From NCBI RefSeq assembly GCF_004403985.1, contig NZ_SOHL01000006.1:1-64000 (forward strand): a stretch of 64,000 nt of DNA, in the 5' to 3' direction. The notes beneath the pieces were generated by a model, which made no database searches, was not told the DNA's origin, and was given only the letters and a program-made list of their open reading frames with translations. This DNA comes from Cryobacterium gelidum. GTDB taxonomy: Bacteria > Actinomycetota > Actinomycetes > Actinomycetales > Microbacteriaceae. Shown in pieces: positions 8,872 through 17,443 of this stretch (position 1 is the stretch's first letter; the number at the start of each line of letters is the position of its first letter). Both the position numbers and the translations under genes were made by a program.

Positions 8872-8887
8872 CTTCGGCTTGTGGGCA
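8872..8887 (+). repeat. Spacer element copy 6, right half
   Basis: CTTCGGCTTGTGGGCA directly follows the right end of the IS30 element. Joined to the left half at 7608-7626 it restores a normal spacer element. Confidence 0.55.
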
Positions 8888-9014
8888 CATGCAAGGACCG
8901 CCGACGTTAAGCGCTTGCACTCGCGGCCTGCGGTTTTGCCCGCGTTTGGGCATCGTCTCATCGAAGTGGTCGGGACTCGTGGGTGTGGCCTTGACCCCGG
9001 AGAGTGGACACGGG

Positions 9015-9889
9015 TTAAGCGGCGAGTTGGATCCCTGCGGCCTGTGACGAGTATTGCAGCTCGAAGTCCACAGGCGTGACGTCTCCGATCGAGGAGTGGC
9101 GACGGCGACGGTTGTAACGGTCCTCGATCCACGCTGCGACGTCTCGAATCGCTCGGGCCCGGGCGGGCCAGACTCGTCGGTAGTAGAACTCCGTTTTCAG
9201 TGTTGCGAAGAAGCTCTCAGCCAGGGCGTTGTCCCAGCAAATTCCGGTGTATCCCATCGACCGGGTGATGCCATGTGCAGCGGCGAATTCGGTGATCTGA
9301 GCCGATGCGTATTGGGTTCCGCGGTCGCTGTGAAAAGTCACAGTCTCCGGGCGGTCCCCACGCAGGACTATGGCCATGGTGAGGGCATCCTGGATGAGGT
9401 CGGTGCGCATGTGGTTGGCGATAGCCCAACCGATGACGCGGCGACTGTGGGCGTCGATGACCGTCGCCAAATAGACCCACCCCTCCCACGTCCTCAGGTA
9501 GGTAATATCGCCGACCCAAACCTGGTTCAACGCGCCGGTATCCCACTTCCGTTTCACGGCATCCACCGGGTAGGCGTCCGCGTGGTCGATGACGGTGGTT
9601 GTCTTCCAGTTCTTCGGGCAGATCCCCGCCAAACCCAAGCGTTTCATGGTCCTGGCAACTGTTTTGCGGGAGATGATTTCGCCGTCTGCACGCAGGTCCA
9701 CGAGGATCCGCGGTGCCCCGTAAACTTCGTCAGAATCGCCGTGGAAGAAGGCGACTTTCTGCTCGATGTGTTCCCGCCGGATCGCCGCCAGCGAGGGTGC
9801 ACGGTCCATCCACGCGTAGTAGCAGAGCGGGAAACCTCGAGGAGGCGGACCATGCGGGTGATGGTGAGGTTGGTCTTCTCCGCCAGCAT
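9015..9889 (-). pseudogene. IS3 transposase orfB, frameshifted
   Basis: The integrase-core half of an IS3 transposase. The DDE residues are present (Asp in VWVGDITYLRT, Asp in FHSDRGTQYAS, Glu in WDNALAESFFATLKTE). The N-terminal part reads in one frame (MLAEKTNLTITRMVRLLEVSRS) and the rest in another. The family's usual SRSGYYAW turn becomes SRSA then YYAWMDRA out of frame, because one base is missing near 9823. The protein is therefore split into about 22 and 264 residues. The break lies before the catalytic core. Confidence 0.85.
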
Positions 9890-10203
9890 CAGTTCGAACG
9901 CAAGACGTTCGTATCCGAGGCTTCCCGGGCGAAGAAGATGGACGCTTTTTTTAAGAACGCCCTGTCCATTTTCAAGTCCGCGTTTTCTTTCCGCAGCCGC
10001 AGCAGCTCGGCCCTCTCCGACTCCGTCACCTCGGCTTGTCCGGTCTCGTTGCGGGCCTTAAATGCCATCACCCAGCGGCCCAACGTGGCCTCGTTAATGC
10101 CGAGCTCGCGGGCGACCGTTGCGACCGCTCTGCCCGTGGTAACCACCAGCTTCACGGCCTCGTCCTTGTACTCAGGGGTGAAGTCCCGACGTGATCTTGC
10201 CAT
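9889..10203 (-). CDS. IS3 transposase orfA
   Basis: A 104-residue helix-turn-helix DNA-binding protein of IS3 elements (DFTPEYKDEAVKLVVTTGRAVATVARELGINEATLGRW) with a C-terminal leucine-zipper-like part. The stop TGA overlaps the orfB ATG by one base. Near 9949-9956 the run A AAA AAA G sits where a -1 programmed frameshift would fuse orfA to orfB. After the slip the reading passes directly into the orfB frame, as expected for the fusion transposase. Start chosen at the ATG at 10203 behind GAGAGA. Confidence 0.9.
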   Translation of the reverse strand: MARSRRDFTPEYKDEAVKLVVTTGRAVATVARELGINEATLGRWVMAFKARNETGQAEVTESERAELLRLRKENADLKMDRAFLKKASIFFAREASDTNVLRSN

Positions 10204-10280
10204 AGTGAACATTCTCTCTTGTGAGGTGTCCACACAACGGGGTCAGGGCCAAATCATGCTCCGAAGCCTATGGGTCCTGC

Positions 10281-10307
10281 CCCGCTCAGGGTCTTCGCTA
10301 CGCTGGC
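10281..10307 (+). repeat. Spacer element copy 7
   Basis: Left arm CCCGCTCAGG, centre GTCTTCG, right part CTACGCTGGCG. It lies between the right end of the IS3 element and the NodA-like gene, only four bases before its start. Confidence 0.5.
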
Positions 10308-10310
10308 GTG

Positions 10311-10865
10311 ATGGCTGGCCTGGTATGGACACTCCGGTGGGAAGCAGATCTTTCACGCGACGAACACGACGCTCTTGCAACGCTTCTGTCGTGTATCTAT
10401 CCGGAGCACCACGCCACGTTCGCCGAGGGTCGCAGTTGGTCAGGCGCCCGCCCGGAAGGACGGGTTATCGGGTATTCGGAGGACCGGCCCGTTGCTCATC
10501 TCGGATTTATCAGACGGACGCTCCGAATCAACGAGGATTCGAGCCTGTTGGTTGGGGACGTGGGCCTCGTTGGCGTCGAACCCTCGCTTCACGGGTCCGG
10601 TATTGGACTTCGCCTCCTGGAAGAGGCATCGACCAGCTTCCACAATCTGGCCCTGCCGTTCGGCTTCTTGACCTGTCGTCCGAGCGTCGTGCCGTTCTAC
10701 GAACGGGGTGGGTGGAAAGAGCTACCCGGCCAGGCGACTCGCATGATCGACAATGATCTGCAGCCCGAAACCTACACCGGTCCCGCGCTGGCGCTTCCTG
10801 TGTTGGCGTCCATGTCAGAGTGGCCATCGGGCCAGACGGTCATCCGCGATGGACTCGAAGTGTGA
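10311..10865 (+). CDS. NodA-like N-acyltransferase
   Basis: A 184-residue GNAT-fold protein that strongly resembles rhizobial NodA, which N-acylates the de-N-acetylated end of a chitooligosaccharide. Shared blocks are SWSGARPEGRVIGY, PVAHLGFIRR, VGDVGLVGVEPSLHGSGIGLRLLE, LPFGFLTCR and the C-terminal MSEWPSG. Length is close to NodA (about 195). No nodB or nodC is adjacent, so the acceptor is unknown; an aminoglycoside-type or cell-wall amino sugar acceptor is equally possible. Start at ATG 10311. It lies between spacer copies 7 and 8 as a single-gene unit. Confidence 0.78.
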   Translation: MAGLVWTLRWEADLSRDEHDALATLLSCIYPEHHATFAEGRSWSGARPEGRVIGYSEDRPVAHLGFIRRTLRINEDSSLLVGDVGLVGVEPSLHGSGIGLRLLEEASTSFHNLALPFGFLTCRPSVVPFYERGGWKELPGQATRMIDNDLQPETYTGPALALPVLASMSEWPSGQTVIRDGLEV

Positions 10866-10869
10866 GCAC

Positions 10870-10895
10870 CCCGTAAGACGTTCGGCTTACGGGCG
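10870..10895 (+). repeat. Spacer element copy 8 (best palindrome)
   Basis: Left arm CCCGTAAG, centre ACGTTCGG, right arm CTTACGGG followed by CG. The eight-base arms are perfectly complementary, and two more pairs form inside. It begins four bases after the NodA-like stop. Confidence 0.8.
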
Positions 10896-10968
10896 GTCGC
10901 ATGAGCGACACGCAAATTTCTCCGACCGTATGCTCGGCTGCATGGGTTCGATACCCCCGATCAGCTAG

Positions 10969-11199
10969 ACGCGAAGCACCGTCATCATCCTGGCGGCCGC
11001 GGTCCTCGCTGTCGCTGGCCTGGCGCAAGTTTTGCTTCGGATCGCTGAGGGGGAGGGCGAGCCGGGTGACATATTCGTGTTGATACTCGGTGCCATTCAG
11101 TTCATCTGCGGGCTAGCGGCGTTCATCTATTACGGTCGTCGCCGCTATCTGCAAAAATTTGCGCTCGACAAGTCTCAGGATGACTCGCCTGAAAGCTAG
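10969..11199 (+). CDS. Possible small membrane protein, start unclear
   Basis: An open frame of about 75 codons encodes two hydrophobic segments (VIILAAAVLAVAGLAQVLL and IFVLILGAIQFICGLAAFIYY), then RRRYLQKF and a polar tail. This pattern is too regular to be noise. However, no ATG, GTG or TTG is available before the first helix after an in-frame TAG at 10966. Either it uses a rare start, or the 5' end was lost and this is a remnant. Function unknown. Confidence 0.4.
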   Translation, partial: TRSTVIILAAAVLAVAGLAQVLLRIAEGEGEPGDIFVLILGAIQFICGLAAFIYYGRRRYLQKFALDKSQDDSPES

Positions 11200-11220
11200 C
11201 GCGCGATCCGCCAAAAGCAA

Positions 11221-11244
11221 CCCGTGAGGGTCAGGCTTACGGCA
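11221..11244 (+). repeat. Spacer element copy 9
   Basis: Left arm CCCGTGAGG, centre GTCAG, right arm GCTTACGGCA. It lies 21 bp after the stop at 11199 and just upstream of the GNAT remnant. Confidence 0.65.
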
Positions 11245-11270
11245 CCCTTCGTCAAGCTACATTCGGAGTC

Positions 11271-11700
11271 ATGTGGAGGGCTTTTGTGCGACAGGCGACG
11301 GCCGACGACCTGGAGTTTCTTGAAGCGATCGAGAATGAAGCAGATGCGCTGTTCGCGACCGTGTTCTCGATAGTCGGCTGGCGGCCTGCTCCTTCCTATA
11401 CGACGCCCTCACTGCAGAGTGGCTTCATCCTCGTAGCCAGCGAAAATCCGGGATCGGACCCGATCGGGTTTGCCCATGTCCTCGAAGTCCCTGGCAGCAG
11501 TCATCTCGAGCAGCTGTCGGTCATGCCGTCGGCGGCACACCGCGGGCATGGGCGCGCGCTCGTCGAGGCAGTCAAGAGCGAATCACGATTCGCGGAAATC
11601 AAGCTCTCGACAGCCCCCATCCTCCGGCGTCGGTTTTACCGGGCTAGGCACCGCCCGCACCGCAACAATCGGCGCAGGGCTTTATTTGGTTTGGCCGTCG
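11271..11700 (+). pseudogene. GNAT acetyltransferase, frameshifted remnant
   Basis: The first 110 residues form a good GNAT N-terminal half, with the CoA loop AAHRGHGRALVEAVKSE. After IKLSTAP the frame becomes Arg-rich and low-complexity. The +1 frame then carries GFTGLGTARTATI, which looks like the family's next strand. A deletion with frameshift near 11610-11640 therefore explains the gene. The C-terminal tail beyond about 11700 has no resemblance to anything. Likely inactive. Confidence 0.65.
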
Positions 11701-11950
11701 TGCGCTCGGCCACCGCACCACCGCCGTCTAGAAGTCAGTCACTTTCTTGGCAGGCCACGCGCACCTTGCAGGAATACGATCTCTCTATCGGGCTTCCCGT
11801 CACGTCGGCAGCCCGCGACGCACCGCCCCACAGCAGCGTCGAAGCATCGCTGCAGCACAGATTGACACCGCTGCGATGCGGCGGCTAATCGGTATATTGT
11901 GACCCCGACGACACCGTTTCTCATCCAGCTAAAGCACACAGGGAGCATCA

Positions 11951-14263
11951 ATGGGCACTGACGACCAGACCAACACATGCAGTTTCCACATGAGCGGTGC
12001 GCTGCCAGCAGGTGGCGACCACCTCGGTGGCACCTTCGGTCAGTCGCCGACTCTGGACAGTTGGTACCCGCAGCGTCTCCGGGTTGAGCTTCTCCACCGG
12101 AACGGCGTAGACGCCGACCCGCTCGGCGCGGACTTCGACTACGCGGCGGCTTTCGCCACGATCGACCTCACGACGCTCAAGTCGGACATCAAGCGACTGC
12201 TCACCACATCGGTCGACTGGTGGCCGGCGGACTACGGCAACTACGGTCCACAGATGATCCGAATGGCGTGGCATGCCGCCGGCACGTACCGCATTGCCGA
12301 CGGCCGTGGCGGAGCGGGCACCGCGATGCAGCGGTTCGCACCAATCGGAAGCTGGTGGGACAACGCCAACACCGACAAATCACGACGACTCCTACAGCCG
12401 ATCAAGCACCAGTACGGCAACGCTCTGTCGTGGGCCGACCTGATGGTCTTGACCGGCAACTGCTCCCTCGAGTTGATGGGCCTGCCGACGTACGGCTTCG
12501 GTGGTGGACGACTCGATGCGTGGGAACCGGACGACGGCACCTGGTGGGGCCCGGAGGTCTGGAACCCGCACGCGGTTGCGAGCCCTGACGAGATGGTGAG
12601 CCGCGATGAACGCTGGCATGGTCAGAACGGCGACGCCGGCTACGACTTGCAGAGCCCCCTGGCCGCGTCGCACCAGGCGCTCATCTACGTCAACCCTGAG
12701 GGGCCCTATTCGAACGGCGACCCGCTGGGCTCAGCACGCGACATTCGCATCACGTTCACGCGGATGGCGATGAACGACGAGGAAACGGTGGCATTGATCG
12801 CCGGTGGCCACGCGTTCGGTAAGAGCCACGGCCAGGTACCCGCATCCGACATCGGACCATCACCCGAGAAGGCCCCGATCGAGTCGATGGGGCTCGGTTG
12901 GCACAACCCGGTGGGTACCGGCAGTGCCGAGCACGCTTCGACCAACGGCATCGAGGGCAGCTGGACTCCGAACCCGACACAGTGGGACAACGCCTACCTC
13001 GAGAACCTGTTCGCGTACGACTACGAGCAGACGAAAAGCCCGGCCGGCGCGCTGCAGTGGACACCGACTGACTCGGAGGCGCCGAAGACTCCGGACGCCC
13101 ACGTATCCGGTCAGATGTACCCGCTCATGATGATGACCTCGGACATCGCACTCAAGGTCGACCCGGAGTATCGGGCCATATGCGAGCGTTTCCTGGCCGA
13201 CTTCGATCTGTTCACCCTCGCGTTCTCGAAGGCCTGGTACAAGCTCACGCACCGCGACATGGGGCCGAAGCACCGGTACCTCGGCCCGGAGGTCACCATC
13301 GCCGACGACCTGCTCTGGCAGGACCCGCTTCCGGACGCAGCAGGATCCTCACTCGACGAGGCCGACGTGGCAGCGCTCAAGGACGCCGTCCTCGCGACCG
13401 GGCTGTCCGTGTCCGACCTCGTGTACACGGCGTTCTCCGCCGCCTCGACCTACCGCGACAGCGACAAGCGCGGAGGGGCGAACGGTGCCCGCCTGGCCTT
13501 GTCGCCGCAGAAAGACTGGGCGGTCAACCGACGCACCGTCCCAGTCATCGACGCGCTGCGGAACGTGCAGACGGCTTTCACGGCGACGTCGGGCGGACGG
13601 AAGGTGTCTCTCGCCGACCTCATCGTCCTCGCCGGCAGCGCCGCCGTGGAGCAGGCGGCACGGGCGGCAGGATCTGACGCCAGCGTGCCGTTTACGCCAG
13701 GCCGTGTCGACACGACGCAGGAGTTGACCGACATCGAGATGTTCGAGTGGCTGCGACCCATTGCGGACGGGTTCCGCAACTTCGTGTCCGAGCGCTTCGA
13801 AGAGTTTGCTCCGGGCGTCGCGCCCGAGGCGGCATTCCTCGACAAGGCGAACCTGTTCACTCTCACCGCACCGGAGTGGACCGTCCTGCACGCCGGGCTC
13901 CGCGTGCTCGGCAGCAACTGGGACGGGTCCGACGTGGGTGTGCTCACGGATCACGTCGGAGCCCTGACGACCGACTTCCTCGTGAATCTGACCGACACCG
14001 ACCTCATCTGGACGAAGGACGACGAGACCGCGATGACCTTCACTGGTCGGGTTCAGGCGACCGGCGAGGCTCGCTGGAGGGCCTCCCGGAATGACCTGGT
14101 ATTCGGCTCGAACGCGCAACTGCGGTCGATCGCCGACGCCTACGCGGGCAGCGACGGGCAAGAGCGGTTCGTCCGCGAATTCATCCGCGTCTGGTCGAAG
14201 GTCATGATGCTCGACCGCTACGACGTCAAGGGCCACAAGCGTTACGGGGCGATGGCCGCCTGA
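11951..14263 (+). CDS. katG: Catalase-peroxidase KatG
   Basis: A 770-residue bifunctional haem catalase-peroxidase that removes hydrogen peroxide. Distal residues Arg104, Trp107 and His108 are in [12 protein letters not shown], and the proximal His is in [10 protein letters not shown] (about residue 287). The Tyr of LIYVNPEGP (246) and a Met in [10 protein letters not shown] (272/274) can form the Met-Tyr-Trp adduct needed for catalase activity. The second, haem-free KatG domain is complete. GGGAG precedes the ATG. A TATATT -10-like box sits at 11893-11898 without a well-spaced -35. No furA-like regulator adjoins it. Confidence 0.96.
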   Translation: MGTDDQTNTCSFHMSGALPAGGDHLGGTFGQSPTLDSWYPQRLRVELLHRNGVDADPLGADFDYAAAFATIDLTTLKSDIKRLLTTSVDWWPADYGNYGPQMIRMAWHAAGTYRIADGRGGAGTAMQRFAPIGSWWDNANTDKSRRLLQPIKHQYGNALSWADLMVLTGNCSLELMGLPTYGFGGGRLDAWEPDDGTWWGPEVWNPHAVASPDEMVSRDERWHGQNGDAGYDLQSPLAASHQALIYVNPEGPYSNGDPLGSARDIRITFTRMAMNDEETVALIAGGHAFGKSHGQVPASDIGPSPEKAPIESMGLGWHNPVGTGSAEHASTNGIEGSWTPNPTQWDNAYLENLFAYDYEQTKSPAGALQWTPTDSEAPKTPDAHVSGQMYPLMMMTSDIALKVDPEYRAICERFLADFDLFTLAFSKAWYKLTHRDMGPKHRYLGPEVTIADDLLWQDPLPDAAGSSLDEADVAALKDAVLATGLSVSDLVYTAFSAASTYRDSDKRGGANGARLALSPQKDWAVNRRTVPVIDALRNVQTAFTATSGGRKVSLADLIVLAGSAAVEQAARAAGSDASVPFTPGRVDTTQELTDIEMFEWLRPIADGFRNFVSERFEEFAPGVAPEAAFLDKANLFTLTAPEWTVLHAGLRVLGSNWDGSDVGVLTDHVGALTTDFLVNLTDTDLIWTKDDETAMTFTGRVQATGEARWRASRNDLVFGSNAQLRSIADAYAGSDGQERFVREFIRVWSKVMMLDRYDVKGHKRYGAMAA

Positions 14264-14296
14264 CCCCGGAGGTCGCGTCCCGGCGAGCTAACGGCG

Positions 14297-14329
14297 TGGA
14301 GGCACGGCGCGGTCACGCGCTGAGCCTCC
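14297..14329 (+). terminator. Possible terminator downstream of katG
   Basis: Arms TGGAGGC and GCCTCCA enclose a further GC-rich internal pairing (GCGCG/CGCGC), starting 34 bp after the katG stop. No T-run follows. Confidence 0.35.
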
Positions 14330-14630
14330 AAGCCGTCGAGGCCTTGACCGAACGACGCTTGAGGCCGCGAGCCGAACGTTGCACGGATTGATCAGGCTGG
14401 GGACGGCCAAGGAACCTCCGCGGGCAGCACGTGGTCGACCACACTCGCACCTCGACGGCCTGCGAGGGTGGACGGGCCGCTATGCCCTGGAAGCCGTTGC
14501 CCCCACTCGTAGAGACGCCGGCCGGATTTGCTTTGGCCTCGGGTCGCGAGAGGGTGCCGCTGATGTTCTCTGTGGCGGCTCGTAAGGCCTGAGCCTTCCG
14601 GGGTCATGTCCCGCTGAGGAATGCGCGTGA

Positions 14631-14655
14631 CCGGTAGAGGTTCGGTTTGCGGGCG
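14631..14655 (+). repeat. Spacer element copy 10
   Basis: CCGGTAGAGG, then TTCGG, then TTTGCGGGCG. An extra left-arm-like sequence CCCGCTGAGG lies just before it at 14610-14619, so the copy may be a partial duplication. Confidence 0.6.
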
Positions 14656-14702
14656 TTCGTGAGCAAGCCAGCCGCGCGTTGGCTCTCCCATACAGTGAGG
14701 GC

Positions 14703-15110
14703 ATGTCCCAAAATGTTGTCTTGATCCGTTCTGCTGAGCTTTCCAATGTGGCTCAGTATGCCTACGCTGCAACAGCTCCCGCTGAGGCGCGCCTCATCTT
14801 TCTGGCCGGCGCCTGCCCGCTCAATCTCGATGGCAGCACCGCAGGAGTCGGAGACTACTCGGCGCAGGCCAGCAAGGCGATGGAAAACCTCGCTATTGCC
14901 CTGCACGCAGCGGGCGCCCGACTCGATGATGTCCTGAGCACACGAGTTCTCGTCGCCTCCTCTAATCAGAGCGACCTCGTCAAGACCTGGGCAGTCGTTC
15001 GCGAGGCCTTTGGAACGCATGACGTACCGAGCACGCTCATAGGCGTCACCGTCCTCGGGTATACGGATCAGCTCGTCGAGATCGAAGCCGTCGCTGCTGT
15101 GATCGACTGA
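14703..15110 (+). CDS. RidA/YjgF family protein
   Basis: A 135-residue RidA-family protein, expected to be a trimeric enamine/imine deaminase or relative. It has the family fold order and the motif VLSTRVLVASSNQSDLVKTWAVVREAFG followed by PSTLIGVTVLGYTDQLVEIEAVA. The substrate-binding Arg of the canonical RidA motif (usually in the R-x-VGV region) is not obvious, as the block reads PSTLIGV. Start at ATG 14703. It is a single gene between spacer copies 10 and 11. Confidence 0.88.
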   Translation: MSQNVVLIRSAELSNVAQYAYAATAPAEARLIFLAGACPLNLDGSTAGVGDYSAQASKAMENLAIALHAAGARLDDVLSTRVLVASSNQSDLVKTWAVVREAFGTHDVPSTLIGVTVLGYTDQLVEIEAVAAVID

Positions 15111-15119
15111 CGAGGCCGT

Positions 15120-15144
15120 CCCGCAGGGCGTTCCGCGAGCGGAC
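15120..15144 (+). repeat. Spacer element copy 11
   Basis: CCCGCAGGGC, then GTTCCGC, then GAGCGGAC. It lies nine bases after the RidA stop, between convergent genes. Confidence 0.5.
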
Positions 15145-15147
15145 ACT

Positions 15148-15696
15148 TTATGCGTGCTCCTGGACGTCGACGAGCCAGCCCTCCAGTGAGCGTCGGCGTT
15201 GCTCGGGCGGTGGAACAGCGAACTCTCCGATGGAAGAGAGTTCGGCTTCTTCGTCGATGCGCAGCCGAACTCCCTGAACCGAGGTCAACATCGCCGTATT
15301 CGCAACTGGCTCAATCTCGATCATGTATCGAGAGGGCGTAGCTCCGAGGAACGCACCACTGCCGAAATCGCGGCCGACCATCGGCCACTCGTCGCCGTCC
15401 GCCGTCGTGATCGATTCGGTCGGCGCGCCGTGCCCGGGCCGACGTAGCGACCGACGCTCGATGACGTCCCGCGTGACCGCGTGCACCGCGACGGCCCTGC
15501 CGCGCACACGATCGGTGCATTCTTCCTCATGGTGCGACTCCATTGTGTCTACCGTGGCGATGAGTTCCGGTTCGAGCATGTCAGCGAGAGCAGAATGCGG
15601 CGTTCGCGTCTCGATACCGAAGTCGACCTCATCGCCGATGGCAAAAGCATCGCCGCAGCACGCCCATTCCCATTTCGTCAGCCAGACGCGCGTCAT
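15148..15696 (-). CDS. Hypothetical protein, DUF6578-like
   Basis: A 182-residue soluble protein. The N-terminal block MTRVWLTKWEWACCGDAFAIGDEVDF, with a Cys-Cys pair and an OB-like strand order, recalls the DUF6578 proteins of actinomycetes; this assignment is from memory and tentative. The rest is acidic with no catalytic motif. I place the start at ATG 15696; a GTG at 15705 is an alternative. It is convergent with the RidA gene and divergent from the kinase-like gene. Confidence 0.65.
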   Translation of the reverse strand: MTRVWLTKWEWACCGDAFAIGDEVDFGIETRTPHSALADMLEPELIATVDTMESHHEEECTDRVRGRAVAVHAVTRDVIERRSLRRPGHGAPTESITTADGDEWPMVGRDFGSGAFLGATPSRYMIEIEPVANTAMLTSVQGVRLRIDEEAELSSIGEFAVPPPEQRRRSLEGWLVDVQEHA

Positions 15697-15775
15697 AATG
15701 CCCACGCTAGCTCAACTCACACGCTGCGACTCGGCCGATGTATTAGGGGATCCGCTACCGGAACGTTGTAGCTTT

Positions 15776-15800
15776 CCCACTCAAGGTTCCGCTTACAGCC
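15776..15800 (+). repeat. Spacer element copy 12
   Basis: CCCACTCAAG, then GTTCC, then GCTTACAGCC. It lies just upstream of the gene at 15815. Confidence 0.6.
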
Positions 15801-15814
15801 TTTAGGTTGGAAGG

Positions 15815-16552
15815 ATGGATGAAGAGGTGTTAGCCGGGGGAAACTCGAGCACGATCGTGCGGGTAGGCGACACGGTTCACCGCCCAGCAGGACTATGGAC
15901 TCCCGCGGTGCATCAACTCCTGACCACACTCCGCGCGGCGGGAGTGACGGAAGTACCCGAGCCCTTCGGCCTGGACGAGCAGGGCCGCGAAGTGCTCTCC
16001 TACCTCCCTGGAATCGTCGGCAACTACCCAATGCCAAGCTGGATCTGGTCGCCGACGATCCTGCACGAGGCTGGATCTTTGCTCCGACGGGTACATGGCG
16101 CCGACGCGCCACTCGCACACCGGGCCGCCACGTGGCAGCTGCCGGCGCACGAGCCAATCGAGGTGGTGTGCCTGAACGACGTCGCTCCCTACAACATGGT
16201 CTTCCAAGACGGGCACATCACGGGACTTATCGACGTCGACATGGCTTCTCCGGGGCCTCGGATTTGGGATCTCGCTTACCTCGCATATCGGCTCGTACCG
16301 CTCGGCGAGTACACAGACCATGACGTTCCAGGAGAGGATGCTCGCCCCGGTCGGCTCGATGCACTCATTCGTTCCTACGGATATGACTTCGACCAGGCCG
16401 CCGTCCTCCGTACGGCAGCGGATCGAATGGAGAATCTGGCCATTTTCACGGATCAACGTGCCGCCGACACAGGTCGCAATGACTTCATCGAACACGCCGC
16501 ACTCTACCGACGCGATCGCGCCCGACTTCTCGAAATGAGCGCGAGCCTGTAG
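15815..16552 (+). CDS. Phosphotransferase, APH/choline kinase fold
   Basis: A 245-residue small-molecule kinase-like protein. The catalytic loop is CLNDVAPYNMVF (about residues 120-131) and the metal-binding loop is GLIDVDMASPGPRIWDLAY. In relatives the loop begins with His two residues before the catalytic Asp; here it is Leu, while Asp and Asn are kept. N-terminal strands LAGGNSSTIVRVGDTVHRP form a nucleotide-binding sheet. The substrate is unknown and resistance should not be assumed. Monocistronic. Confidence 0.85.
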   Translation: MDEEVLAGGNSSTIVRVGDTVHRPAGLWTPAVHQLLTTLRAAGVTEVPEPFGLDEQGREVLSYLPGIVGNYPMPSWIWSPTILHEAGSLLRRVHGADAPLAHRAATWQLPAHEPIEVVCLNDVAPYNMVFQDGHITGLIDVDMASPGPRIWDLAYLAYRLVPLGEYTDHDVPGEDARPGRLDALIRSYGYDFDQAAVLRTAADRMENLAIFTDQRAADTGRNDFIEHAALYRRDRARLLEMSASL

Positions 16553-16640
16553 CTACGGGTTTTGAAGACCCTTTAGCCGTTTCTCCGCGGACCAGTTCGC
16601 GGGCTGCCTCCGCGTCTACGATGCCGTCTATTCTTGGGCC

Positions 16641-16865
16641 ATGGTTGATCAATCCGTTGTGACTCTGATCACGGGCGCCGAACACCGGCTGCTACTTCCT
16701 TCGGTGCGCCGACGCGGCTCAGAGGTAGATTCCTCACCCCAGGCTGCGGCCGTGTTCGGCGAAACAGCTCTGTCCGCTGGCGGTAGAAACGGGCAGCGCC
16801 TCCTACCCGGGCGGGAAGTGATAAGCCGGCTGGACGGGGAGACCAACGGAACCTCCGCGAGATGA
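16641..16865 (+). pseudogene. Possible DUF4440-like fragment
   Basis: The first 30 residues (VDQSVVTLITGAEHRLLLPSVRR) and the last block (GREVISRLDGETNGTSAR) recall the small SnoaL/DUF4440 proteins, but the middle is not recognisable in this frame. The 3' end runs directly into the IS21 remnant. Read as a decayed gene cut by that element; weak call. Confidence 0.3.
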
Positions 16866-17244
16866 ACGCCGGCGAGCTACTGGAGGCGATCGACGCCCAG
16901 GACGAGACGCTCAGCATCGGGTTGCCGTTCGAGGACCGCGTCCATTGGCGGTGGATGACGTCTACTCGTCGTTCACGGACTCCACGGTCGCGGGTCTGAT
17001 CCGGCGGGCGGGGCTGCGTTACCCGAACGCCGACCTGCGCCGCATCGACTTGCTCGACGAGTGCGACCCTGAACCGGCAGCTCCTGGCCCTGCTCGGCAC
17101 CTGCCCTTCGTGGGCCGGCAGCAGAACGTCGTCTTCCAAGGGTTCACCGGGTCGGGGAAGTCGTATCTGGGTGGCGCGCTGCCCAGGGCGGATAGGACGG
17201 CGAGGCTGGGCTCGGGCATCGCGTGGAGGCGCGGCAGGAAGTAG
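16863..17244 (+). pseudogene. IS21-type IstB helper ATPase, decayed remnant
   Basis: Pieces of an IstB-like ATPase are spread over several frames. MNAGELLEAIDAQDETLSIG and LPFEDRV come first; after a shift follows VAGLIRRAGLRYPNADLRRID; after another comes RQQNVVFQGFTGSGKSYLGGAL with the Walker A GxxGSGKS. The order matches IstB (LSFEERF, LIRQAGFRYP, then the P-loop). At least two frameshifts are needed, and the protein stops shortly after the P-loop. No istA was found. Confidence 0.7.
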
Positions 17245-17443
17245 AGGGCGGTGCCACTGACCCCCAAGGCTGAACATTGGGCTGTATCACAGCAGCCCGC
17301 GAAGCGCAGTCCCCTCATGAGCCGACGTGTGATCATCTGCGGCAAGTCATACCTTTCAATTGCACCTGTGTTGAACGCTCAATATGGGCAAAGTCATTGG
17401 TGACTACTTGGCAATCCACTACCCACAAGGAAAAGGATTTTTC

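Larger units (their letters stand above)
8992..10245 (-). mobile_element. IS3-family insertion sequence with defective orfB
   Basis: About 1254 bp, transcribed on the minus strand. The ends begin TGACCCCG and share GTGGACAC ten to twelve bases further in (17 of the first 20 bases match), at 8992-9011 and 10226-10245. It encodes orfA and orfB in overlapping frames with an A-rich slippage site. A clean target duplication was not found. A one-base deletion in orfB makes this copy unlikely to transpose by itself. Confidence 0.9.
14264..14702. other. Non-coding stretch after katG
   Basis: I find no believable gene. The region holds a possible hairpin after katG (14297-14329) and the spacer element near 14610-14655. 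ORFs here are antiparallel or Arg-rich noise. Confidence 0.5.

Noticed and set aside
7620-8872. Target-site duplication of the IS30 element
   Set aside because: The bases flanking the inverted repeats do not form a clear 2-3 bp direct repeat that could be told from chance.
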